From the NCBI GenBank assembly GCA_009760855.2, contig WPIO01000025.1, positions 2,486,001 through 2,550,000 on the forward strand: a stretch of 64,000 nt of DNA, read 5' to 3'. The stretch comes from Cristatella mucedo. Taxonomy: Eukaryota; Bryozoa; Phylactolaemata; Cristatellidae. The stretch's first letter is position 1. Each line of letters opens with the position of its first letter. The translations under genes were made by a program, and so were the position numbers. This document shows, piece by piece, positions 12,571 through 25,200 of this stretch. A model generated the notes under the pieces. It worked only from the letters and a program-made list of their open reading frames with translations, ran no database searches and was not told the DNA's origin.

Positions 12571-13419
12571 ATCAGGACCTGCTTAAACAGGAGTAATACA
12601 GATTTACTAGTTCACATGTTTGTGAGATTGCATCTAAATTGCTGCAATTCTCTTAATTTCGGGACTTCCGGCCGGCGCCTTGTTCGTCTGCAACTGGTGC
12701 ACAACTCAGCAGTTCAAACGGTTTGTCATCATCAGTGTAGCTGCCACATCCCAAAACTTCGGTCTAGACTTCACAGGCCCCTGACCAAGCATCAAATCGA
12801 CTTCAAGATCTTCTCTCTGGCTTAAAGGTCGCTTCACTCGGTTGCATCAGCTTACCTATCCGACCTCCCTGCTCCTCCAATGTGCTCTCGCACCACCAGC
12901 TTCTCGACTTGAAGATGTCTTGTTGTTACTCACACAAAATTGAAATCTAGTGATCGGCCCTTGAGTTAGACGGCACAGAAAGTCTGTAACTCACATACTG
13001 CTCCTGTTACCACGTGCAATGGCTTTGCATCATGTAAGTTCCAACTAAAGATGCTTCTTTTCTGTCCTGCTCACCCCCTACCCCACTGAACACATAATTT
13101 TGCTCCCTTGTGCTTTGAATGCAAACGTGTGCATGATTCAGTGCTTGTTACCAACCACGGTCCAACTAACCAGAGGTCCTCTCAGTCTTCTTACGCGCTT
13201 TTGCATTCTGATCTAAGCATGCTATTCGAAGCAAGCTGCTAAACGCCCAGACGAAGACTTAGTTCTCTTAATGTGCTATGCAATCGACCTGTTGCTATTA
13301 TTATTATTATTGAGATGGACAGGCTATGATCTCAACTATGGTGAAATAGTGCAACAAAAGGCTAGCCGCAGGAGGAGGAACTGCTACGGATCTTCCGCAT
13401 GCCCGTAATACGAACTTAC

Positions 13420-13507
13420 CCACATCCCGAATGAAGTTCTGAGGCCGTTCACCGGTATCAAGGAAATGTTGACAGTAGTCATTGTGTGGATTGGCACTTT
13501 GCGTGCC
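13420..13507 (-). CDS. METTL14: METTL14 exon 5
   Basis: An 88-nt exon between TTTAG and a strong G|GTAAGT donor. It encodes 29 residues, [27 protein letters not shown], plus the first base of the next codon (phase 1). This block is almost identical in METTL14 across animals and directly follows DSSTFLK. The next expected residues (LADRFEEYP in the family) are not seen further left in the window. Confidence 0.93.
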
Positions 13508-16500
13508 CTAAACGAGAAGAAGATTACAGAATGCATTAGGACTGCAGAAGAATCACCAACAGCAATGAATTGTTGAACGTCTGATATAGCAACAACAATG
13601 AACATGACACGGTCACACGACATGAGAGGCCGATAACCGACATGGCCAATCATGTAGCATTGCAATAAAACCGCAGTGCACTTCCCAACAGCGATAGTAA
13701 TACCCTAGAATAACTTGGCGCAAAGAATGCTAACGTTCCACAGTTCTTCTAACTCTACTGGCAGTAGAAGTTCGTTGGTCCTTTGGACAACATTGATGGT
13801 CCGGCTAACTACTGTGGCACTATGGATACAAGTAGCTACCTGTAAGTACCAAGAACTCCTGCCTCGAGGCACTAGACAATGCATCAGCACACCCAACAGC
13901 ATGCTTATGTGTGATTATGACCCCATCCCCCTCTGGCTGGCAATCACAAAGCAAGAAAAGAAAGTAAGCTTCTCAAGGCATTCGAAATAGAAGCATGGCC
14001 AAGGAACGTCCAATGCAGCTCATCTTTCCACATATCCCGGATATGTAAATTGATGATGTGCAAAAACAGGCAACACGTTTCATTCTGCCAAAAAGTACAC
14101 GACACCCCTTAACCGGGCTCCCGTCACTTACGCTTGCTAATAGTAATTGGAACAAAAATGGCTGGAGACTGGCCAATGCACATTTTTCTCGTGGGTTTTA
14201 GGTTTTTTTTCTCATGGGTTCGGCTGCTCGAACTTTCCGACCCAGTCGTGCGTTCAACTCCTAAAGAAATAATATGAAATACTAGCTGATTTAACAGCCT
14301 CTTTTGTATAGCAATAGAAGAACCTTTACGGTTATCACTGCCGCTTGCAGCGCAATAAAGATTCGCCCACAACAAGATTCGAACCCATGACCTCGGGGCC
14401 GAGGTCGTGAAAAGCAACCACCTTACCTAGTGAGCCATCACGGCTCAAATTAAAGCTGGAAACTCATACTGCAAGGTAATCCCCTACTACAAGTGGAAAT
14501 GATAGCTGCTAAGGTTCTGCTGCTATATAAATGAGGCTGTTGAATCGGCTGACATTTACTGCTACTTTACCTTGAGAAATGTGCTCGAGTCAACGTAGAC
14601 AGCAGGGTCGTCGGTGTGCTCCTCATCTTTTCGTTCCAGCTGCAGCTGCCACTGCTGCACATCCTCCTGCCTTGCAGCTAAAGGATGCTGGGCTGCTGAC
14701 GTCAGATGCGGAGCTGTTTGGGATGAGGCTGCTGCAGCAGCATCGGCTGCTGCCACTGGCTGAGCCACTGCTGCGCCTCCAGCAACTGGCGGCTTGGTCC
14801 TCGCAGGCGCATGTCCGAGCTCCTGCAGCAGGAGGAGGCATGCGCAAACACACGCACGCATTACCGTCCGTGGAGGTTTCTTAGCGCTGAAACCTCGGAG
14901 ACGGCATCTCAGCTAGCTGCCTGCCAGCAGCGCAACTCAGCTTCAAGTGTCCCACACCCCATCCCACCCACCTGGTCGGTCGCCGTATGCCAGTGGGAGC
15001 AGAAAGCTGGAACTGCATAAATAGCCACGATGTTGTACGGAGCCACGATGTGGCATGTGGTATGGAAGAGACGTTTTAGTTTTCTATCCCGCCATTGGCT
15101 GCCACCATCATAGCGATTAGCAACAGCAGATAGGCAAGCAGCTAAGGTTGCTGCTGCTGCTATTGCCAACATAGGGCGCGTGGCTGAGAGAACGGCTCAG
15201 GTCGAGCCTATAGGCCACAAGGCTCCAACAGTACAGCTCATGTCCGTCTAGGCAGCAGCCAATCGGGTTTACTTTCACGTAACTGAGCATATTATCACGT
15301 TCCCTTTGCAGCAAACGTAAATCGCCTAAAAAGAGATCTGAGGGCGCTTTATCAAATGTGTTAGTATTATTATTATTATTACTATTATTACATCACAAGC
15401 ACTAAGGTTAGCGCAAGAACAGACGTGTGAGCAGCCGTCTCCGGACGTTTAACTAGTATTTAGGCTGACAGCAGCAATGGTTGCAATCCGCCTGCATCAG
15501 GACTTCAACGTTGGAGTTCAACAAATGCAAGATTGTCATAGCTGAGAGCACATTTGAGCAAAAGCCGATAAGTGTCGAAGTGCTGTCAACACTGGACTTT
15601 GAAGCACTTTCTGGCTTATCGGCAACTTATATGCACGAACCGGACGCCTCAGCGCATGCGGAGAGCCTGTGCATAAGTAAGCTCCAAACTGAATTCGTCA
15701 AAAAAAGTACTTCACTCAATTTATTGTTGGTCAAGCTAGTTAAATTTCAATACTCCAACACTCTGTTTAAGGATAGTTATATCTTTCAGCAAGACAGCTA
15801 TCCTAAGCACACTCGTGGTGCTAATGCAGTGGCCCAGCCAGTCAACTGATCAGAACCTATAGAACGTTTATGGGACAATATCGGCAGGCTTCTGAGGCAG
15901 AGGTTCGACCTACACCTGTGGCCGACCTTTTCAGTAAAACTCATGCTCTGTGGAATGCACAGCAACACAAGAGAAAACGCAGAAGCTTGTGGCCTCCATG
16001 TGTGGCCAGACAAGGAAGGTCATCAAGAATGAAGGTCGGACAAAGTCGGACTAAACGATTGCATACGAAGAGCGTGAATGAACAACAAACTTGGACTACA
16101 GTACTACAAGCAGCATCGCGATTTGTGTGGCCTGATAAGGCAGACAGCACTGGCCAACATACCTTCGGGACGGTAAGCAGTATTCAACAGTAGGACTGCT
16201 ACGAAGGCAGCTGCCAAGACGGCTTAACTGGCTAGCTATGACGTTTTTTATGACAAGAGTAACTAAAGCACATTTGGCTTTAAAAGTCTGCTTTCGCAAC
16301 CTAATCATTAATTAGCCCAAGACAACTGCACTGGTCCGGTCAGCCACAGCACCTGCCCAAGCCACTCAAAGCTGGATTCCAGACTCTAAAGCTAAAGCTA
16401 AAGCTGTCATGACGACAGAATGCCAGGTCAGTGCAGGTGGGTGACCTACAAGGCCAAATCGGCTATCTGGGTGTGACACACCGCATCGCATAATTCACAT

Positions 16501-19500
16501 TTACTCAAGGAAAAGCACGGTCAGCCAATGCCTGATGAAAGAACCTTACCCTCACTGCAAAGGGATAGGGAAGGACCTGCCTTGCCATCAGGAATAAAGA
16601 GAAAACGGTAGGCCTTGCAGCTGCATAATAGCAACTGTTAGTATAGCTATGCGACAGAGTCTAGCTCGCTTTAGAGCTATTAGGAAAAAAATATGCACAC
16701 AAGCAACCACTGCCAAAAATTTGGTAATTACATGGAATCACAATCAAAACTCAGTAAGTGTCAAATCTACACTATTACAACAAGCAGCCGAATAGAGATG
16801 CAGCAATTGCTGGAAGCAATCATAACTAGAAGCTGCACTCTGAATACAAACCTCTAAATGCCACCTGCAATACTAAGGAATGCCATTACAGCTAAGAGCA
16901 TCTGCCAGCATTTCAACACCTGCTTCTCGGCACAAATTACACGGCTCCGGAAGCTTCATTCATAAGCCGGGATAGCCAGCAAGCCACAACAGCAATCATT
17001 CACAAAATTAGGGCAGCATAACAACCAACTGAATAGATGTGTATACACAACCTTGCTGACAAATCTAAGCTGGACAGTAAAATGTACAGCCTTTCCCGAA
17101 AGTCTTGTCGCACCATTGAAAATGAACACATTGGTATAACGGAGCAGCAAATCCAAGTTAGCCACCGGTTCCAGTAAGCGTCGACTGTCAGCAGATAAAG
17201 TGGAACAGCTGTAGTTGGTGGTTAGTACACTATGCATTTTTAAACTACAAAAACCACAGGGAGCTATGGACAATGGAAATTAAAATGTGGCATTTTCTAT
17301 GTACTAACAAATTTGAATTGTGTTCAGTCTTTTGCTCCGTACAAGTTCTCCTAAATTTTCGAAATCGTTATGGGCATGAGTTGGCATGACTTGGCCTAAC
17401 CACCGGCTGAGGTATGGCTTCTTCCGGCTTCTTCTGGCGATAAGTCCATTATGCCTAGGTGATCACTGCTCGAAGCCACTATGAAAGGATGATTGCAGGC
17501 CTCGAATAAAGCGAACTAAGCACACTAAGTGACATGCATGCCCAAAATCAGTCGTAGACAGACAAGTGAGCTACAATCTTAAAAAACTTATAGCTCGCTG
17601 AAGTTTGAACGGTAGACTGCACCCAGGTCGCTCGTGGAAGGCGACCAAAGGCTTTCACCTGAAGGTGTTGGCTCTTCAGTGATGAAAGGCCTTCCAAAAG
17701 AGCTAGAGACCAGCACGGCCACAAGAAAAGACAAGGTGTGCCGCAGGTTTGCGAGGTATGGCATGCCTAGGAATCACAGGCACAGAGCTAAACTGGATTC
17801 GGTCCTACCTCAGTGAGAGTCTAGATGTACATGGCCACCGGTCATCCAGGAAGCCCTTAACACTTATTATACATCCGAGTTTTGTGGCAGATACCTTTTC
17901 GCAATCTATATCCTCCATCTGGCCGATGTCATTATAAAACACAATCTGAGCTTTCATTTTTATGCAGATGACACTCAGATCGAACTATACTTTTGACACT
18001 TTTAAGCCTCGATCAGTGTCCGACTCACTCACCTCCCCTCTGCAGCCTCGATCGAGGACGTTCATACCAGACCCCTAACTTACTGAGGCTAAACGATGGT
18101 TAGACTAACCTTATAATTGTGGGCAATAATGTCAACCTTAAGTTGCAAGACCTCATCCTCATGATTGGTATATCTCGCGTCACGACAGTGAGCCTGCTAA
18201 TCAACTGGGTGTCAACTGCTTTTCCAACATGACTTGTCATTGGATAAGCACAACGCCTACACAGTACTTCAGCTGTAAGACATACGCCGAAATCAGGGCT
18301 TGCTTAGACAACAGCCAAAGCAGTCAATGCGTTAGTTAGTAACATCGTGTCAAGACTACTGCAATACCCATTATTCAGAAGTCTTGGCCTGTGTCCTTAA
18401 TCGTCTCAAACTAGTACACAACTCAGAAACTCGTCTCAATTGTCGTCAACGGCTTAGCTGCCACACCACCCCACTTTTGGCTGAGCTTCACTGGCTACTT
18501 ATATCAAGCATCGAATCTTCCAAGATCCTCTGCTTGGCTTACAGGTCACGTCACTCGGTAGTACCAACTTGCCAATCTGACCTCCTAGCTCATTCAGTTA
18601 GCTCTCCTGCCAACTTGCTCTTAGGCATTCAGTTGTCTCACAGTCCCCTCCCACTCCCCCGAAAGAAAATTGAATTGAAGATGCCTTGCTGTTCTTCGAA
18701 CTAAATTGAAATCTAGTGACCGCATGTCATTTACTCAATGGTATTGCTTCACTCGCAGGTGTTGTAAAGCGCTTGGATAGAGATGTAGTCTCTTATGGTG
18801 CTATACAAACGACATATGATTAGCAGCATGGTATATTGAGAAGGGTCACCAGACGCAAGCATTTTGTTACAGACTGACAGACAGAAGAGATCTGCTCTGA
18901 TGGGCCTAGGGGCCATGCCCACAACCCGGCAGACAATTGAAGTCGAGTTTTATGGACCACCGAGTCCAAGTTTATGTTTTTTGCTAGCAAATAAACAAAG
19001 AATATTCGTAAGTCAGCAAAAAGATTAGATGTACCACCCTGATTACATGACAGTAAAATTCTGCAAAGAAAGTGTCATGGTGAGGGGGGTTCCTTCTGCT
19101 CCTTCGGTTTCCGAGTTTTTACCGTTTTGATAGACTTCTCCACCAGCAAATGCACATTGCTCTGGTGCAAAATGCTGGGATTCCAAATGATGAGATTTTA
19201 GAGGAACCTATTGCATTTGGCAGCAACTTAATGACCTGCAAGCTCCCAAACGATTTTTGGCAGGCAGAGCTGCCCGAGTACGCAATTGGCCGAGCCGGTC
19301 ACCTGACCTAAATCCCAGAGCATGTATATTTTATTAGATAAAAATAATGAACAGAGAGTCAAGGCACCACGATTTCTTATAATGCATACTTCACGTTATC
19401 ACCTCGGCATTGATTACACAAGCTTCCCGTACATTTCTGGAGAATTTGAGGCTGAGCAATCCTTGAAAATCTCAAAAGATGTATCGGATTGCATGTGTGG

Positions 19501-21614
19501 GACACATCTGAACCTTAGAGAGACTGGTTGGCTTCATCCACAAATGCACGACTGGATTCGTGGTCTCAATTGGCTGGAAGAATAAGTCCGTGCAATGCTC
19601 ATGAACAATGCTTTAATAGCCAGAGTAGTCTCTTTTGGATTCTTGTCATACTGCCAACGTAAGTCGAGCCCTTAAAGAGTGTAAGCCAATGGCAAGCTCA
19701 AGTTCCAAAAAATATCCAGATCGACATGCTGATAGCTGATTCCACGAATCCTGTGCAGGTGGTTTAGAGAAGTTAAGAAGTTACACGGGAAGTTAAGAAG
19801 AAACCCTAAACCATCACACAAGATTTCCAATACCGAATTGGATAGGCATTTTCGGGGCGGTTATAAGAAATATCGAGTGGATTCCGGCTTGGTAAGCTAT
19901 TAACAGCGATAAGCCACACAAACATGATAGATGAAAAAGGGACTACCCAGACGATTGCACATAAAGTAGGTTGCTTACATACTACATCAGTGGCCGCACA
20001 GTCACGTCTAAGCAAAAATAGTTGGTACTACATAAATATAGCAGACAAAGTAAATAAAGTACTACTCTTACACCGTCCAGTTAGTTATTTTAACCGAAGA
20101 CTGTAAGTCACATAAAAGACCATGACATGACATTTAGCCTATATGTACCAAATGGGCTAAAGCATTCAAGTGCTAGTTCTCTCACGAACAATTCAGTTGT
20201 AATACCTATCTAGTGAGAAACAGCAAAACTCTCGAACAGGAGCACGCTTTGATAAAAAAAAGTCAGTGCATTAACCTATAGATCTACTTTAACTGGAGCT
20301 TTTGAGGCCAGTAAGTACACTGCCCTGGGGGAATAAAACCAAGACTTCAAACTGGCTCTGCTAGTGAGATTGCTCTAACAGGTAAGCCCTATTAAAACAT
20401 ATAATATAAAGACTGGCCGGTTCAACAGTCTTATTTATACAATGACACAGAGTGCATTTGTGTTCATCACTCTATTTGCATGTGGCAATAAAAAATTGCC
20501 TGCTGTAGGCCTTGAACACACGACCGGACCAAGAAGTGCAATACATTTGAGAGAAATCAATCTTAAGCTACGTTCACTCATGGCCAAAAATATTTAGACC
20601 GGTCAACCAATATGGACATCACAAATCAGCCATTCGTATTTTGGCTAAAATTCACGGACAGCATGGGCAAAACAACAATTGTGGTATGAAACAGCATCTG
20701 CTAAACAGGTAGCAGTGTAATGCATTGGATCATAGTGCACCTTCCTCAATGTATGAGTAAGTCCCTAATTTTATGAACTTAATTTTTAAGGCCGACCTGC
20801 ACTCGGCTAGCCAGCGATGACGCCAGCTGCTGCATGCCTCCTACAGCACAGCTATCATGCCATAGACTCTCAATGGGGTTTTAATCTGGTGACAGACTTG
20901 GCCAGTACAGGACTGCTGCTGCAAACTTAGCAAAGAGTCTTTTGCAAACCACTGCACGTTTACATATGTTATCCTTCGGATGTGATTACGCTGTCCCTCT
21001 GAAGTCATCATACACATCGACATCCAACGTTCTGCAGCTTGTCAAGATAAACTTTTTGAGCATAATATCCAGAAAGCAATGCAGCATTCCAATGCCAGCA
21101 TCACAAAAATGGCCCTAAACCAAGACTGTGTACCATTTTTTTTTTAATAAATGCTGCAAGAAATTACCACTATACTCTTGCTTTGGCTTACACGAAGCTA
21201 GGATTGTTGTTCCAGACGATAACACGCTGACTTTCGTTAGTCCGTTAAAATAAGTTCTTCCGGCTTTATGCTGCTTACTGCATAAGCGCTTTCTTCGGCA
21301 CTCACCGAAATATTCTCTGCTTGCTAGTCGCCGATACCATGCATGCACCTGCCTGCATATGCTATACCAGCTGCTTGTGATTGTTACTGCCAATCATTTG
21401 GTAAGGCTTTCTATACCGCATCTGTAAAGTGCCTAGAAAGAGATTCAGTTCTCCGAGGTTGCTACACAAATGTATTATTATTATTTGCCAGATAACTTCA
21501 CGTTTGCCAGATGCCAATGACTAAGCTAACTTTTTTAGTGTGATCCAGCCTTCAGTGGTGTCACGTTCAGCAAATAACCCTCGAGGCTCCATACCTTCAA
21601 TAAATAATTTATAC

Positions 21615-21655
<41 letters not shown>

Positions 21656-22180
21656 TACAAGTTCTACTTGGCAAGAGCCATTAACTGATGTGGAACCTCA
21701 GCAAAAAAGGTTGACGTGAGTCTCAGAACAACCCCAAAACCACGCCATTACTTCAAACTCTAACAGAAAGATATATTCAACAGCTACATTTTACTCACCC
21801 GGGTGCCCTCAATGATGAAACAACTTACCGTATGGCTGCTGGACGTGCTCCAACTGCTGCTTCTGTCAGACGAACTGCACTGCTCATCATCGTGGCTATC
21901 AAAAGATCAACGACTAAAGCACATGTACAACAAAGCCGAGCACGGCCATTATACAGGGGGGGACACAGTTGCCTTAACGACATCCAGCACAAAAGTTTAA
22001 ACACAGCCCGAGTTGACCAGAAACAATTGATAATTGTGTGCAAATTTCATTACAGTTTTGAGACAAACGTCACGAAACATGATTGAGGAGCACACAAACA
22101 GGATTGAGAACCACAATCACCAAAGTGAAAACTCGGTTATGCAATATGAGAATGCAGGGAATGCAGAGAATGCAGAGAGA

Positions 22181-22232
<52 letters not shown>

Positions 22233-25200
22233 CAGAGACCAGATGATTGTAGAAGCTAAGAATATCATCTACGCTGAACGAGCAATTAGTTACTCCGAAA
22301 AGAGAAAAAAGGCAGTTAACTACAGGTTATGTTCATTATAGACCTCACTACTGTTGAGCCGACTACAGGGAGTCAGGCTGCCCCTGAGTCTGCCTGCCCA
22401 CTTACATGTGGTTCAAAAGGACTTGAAAAAGACACAAAGACTTTAAAATAAGCTACCAACATTCCCTATAGCATTTGCTCTACCAAAATGAGTTATCTTT
22501 CCATGCTTTCACTTTTATCACTAAGCAGTTGATCCTTTCCTGCAAACAGCCTTTCCAGCATACAGGGGAAGTCATAAGTTAAAGCGAGCTGCCACACTTA
22601 CCGAAAAGTCCATTAATTTATTTCATTCTCCTTTCACGAGCCATTAATTCAATGTGCACATCACTAAGGTGATAGATAAGTATGTTATGCTTTAGTTTTC
22701 AATTAGTAAATGACATGTTAACAAGAGGTGGCACTCACACTTCTTCTAGCTGCTTCTTAATGTGGAGTGGCATGAGCATTACAATACTCATGAACAATTC
22801 TGGAGTAAGTTGTCACCAGCATTGACATAGAACCTCAAAAAAGCATCTCGTGAAGTGATGCGAGCAGCCGACGATGGTATATGTCGCTCCTCTCCTCTCT
22901 CACGCCTCTCCTCTCTCGCTCCGCTCCTCTCTCGGTCCTCTCCTCTCTCGCTTCTCTCTCTCCCTCGCGGGTATATGTCGCTCCAAAGCATCCAGAGCTT
23001 TTCGATGCGGTGCAGATCAGGGCTTATCCTTGGCTCTGGCAATACAGTCAGCATATGATACACGTGATCAGGACCATGGTCGAAAAAATCTCACCGACAT
23101 TGTGGGGTGCTTAGGATCGCTATCGTCCTGATATGAAATCTAGCCCTCACATGGCCATCGCTTGGAACACCAATTTGCTTACAATGTCTACGTATTTATT
23201 CGGTTTCACAACGCCTAAAGCGATGGTGAGTTCAGCTACCAGATGATGTGCAACAGCACCATACCATAACTCCTTTGCTGCTGCCAAACCTTACTGTCTT
23301 CTGAAGTAATTGTGGTATGCCTAATTTATATGCTGATTCAAATATGCTCTCCCATCAATACTGAAAATGGTGAACTTTGATCAGTCCACAATACCTGGCT
23401 TGCCGGGCAAGGTCCAGCAGTCGTGGCCGATAAGCTATTGCAGCTGTTCATTTTTGCATTTTAGAAAGCAAGTAGCATAACTTGCTGGTGTAACCTTCGA
23501 AGAATGATTGCTTCCTTCAGCTTAGGCCTTATTGCGAGTAGGTTTCCTAAAAATAATTTTCGAATGAGCTAACCTGCTCTTCAAGGCTTGCATTATATGG
23601 CCCTGTCATCTCACACGTTTGTCAGCTTAGAGCTACTACGCGGCTTTCTGCTTCCATCGCACCAGTTGCAAAGTCTTCTTAATATTGTAGTATACAAGCT
23701 GCTCGGAAATCACAAGTGCTCATGCAATGCGTAACTTGCTGTAGCATGCAAAGTACAGCCACCAAATGAGTCCTTTAGTGATGGCAGAAATCGCTTTGCC
23801 TTTGTCCATCTCTCAGCGATCGTTAGCTTTACCACTGTTTTACAAACTCCAAATTCAGTTGCAAAAAGGAAGTCACCGGCTAGGTCTCCGGAAAATATCC
23901 CGACTCAGCAAACAGAAGTAAGTACTAGCTGATTTAACAGGCTCTTTTTGTATAGTGACAGAAGAGCCTTTACGGCTATCACCACCGCTTGCAGTGGCAA
24001 TCAAGGATCGCCCAATGCAGGATTCGAACCCACGACCTCGGGGCCGAGGTCATGAAAAGCAACCGCCTTACCTAGTGAGCCATTACGGCTCACCAAGAAG
24101 CACTTTACTGTGCAATAATTGAGTAATCGGTAGGTAAAGTACACCAACATTAATTAGGTGCCATTTTAAATGCATGCTTCGATGCCAGGAAGGTATTTAC
24201 AAGCAGAAATGGTTTCTCCTCTGCCTGGGTGTGATGGGAACTACTTTGTGTAATAAGGATTGATATATGATTAGTACGGGGTACAGCATCTGAGCTAGTC
24301 CAGTGGGAAGAGGTCTCAATCATAGGAATGTCCTTTTTGAGCACTAGCTTAAACTTGTGAGGCACCTGTATGTCAAGCGCCTTCAAAGAGATTTACTTCT
24401 GTTGGGACACCTATACAAATGTTAATTATTATTGTTACATCGAGTCGGGAGACATTGGTAAAAAATAATGATAAAAATAGTAAGCTACTAAACAAGATAA
24501 ATTCAGCAGCTGGATTATAGCACAGAGACCCGCATACTTACTACCGTATTTCCCTTCGACAATGAACAAACATGAGACCTGCTGGTCTCGGAGTTTGACA
24601 TCTGACACAAGCAGACAGCATCTACATAATCGTTATCCAGCTTCCATGAACATAAACATAGGCACGATAACAGTTGCATTTGTCTTAACAGTGTCACATA
24701 CTAAGAAACCCTTACACAAGCCAGCCTAAACACTTTCTTTGACCGCTTTTTTCGGTACCCATTCACCTTGAATATGGTATCCACATTAAGTATCTTTGCT
24801 CACAGCACATTTTGTTACTAACTTTTGCATTGAAGCAGCCTTGGAAGCTAAAAGCTTAATGCAATGCGCCTTATTTGGGTATGTATTTCGATCGCTAGGG
24901 CTAAGTAGAGGAAAACGCTAGCAGACTTGTTCACGGGATCAATGTGTTTTTCTAAGAGCAAGCCATACTTTTCCTATGAATGGTCCCAAGTTTGGCCCAA
25001 ACCGTATGAGGCAAGAAGGCTTAAAAGCAACAATAGATGGCTGATAGTGTCTTCGGCCTCCAAGAATGCTTGCACATGTCCTACCCCTATCACCACATAT
25101 CATCAATCCCGAAAAGACCCATATCAAATAAGCACTTGAACAGCAACTTGGTGTAAACTAGGTGTATGGTCGCGAGTGACCACAGACGCATACATACCCC

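Larger units (their letters stand above)
10985..13308 (+). mobile_element. Forward LINE with two nested insertions
   Basis: The body resembles the forward LINEs at 17.6 and 38.6 kb: the phrase GGTTCCACCTCAGTGAGAG (RT, SYLSE region), YADDIQLELYF-like near 12150, and RLVRLQLVHNSAVQTV near 12680 (ORF2 C-terminus). It ends in an (ATT)n tail at 13290-13308. It is interrupted by a form-1 LINE tail (11103-11295) and by SINE-A (11769-11936). Confidence 0.8.

Noticed and set aside
15870-16193. Overlapping open frames on both strands near 15.9-16.3 kb
   Set aside because: Frames overlap each other and follow directly on a Tc1 relic. No known domain or splice structure.
11864-24092. tRNA genes at the SINE-A B boxes
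   Set aside because: A and B boxes are present but no complete cloverleaf or acceptor stem follows. The same unit with an unrelated body repeats several times, so they are SINEs.
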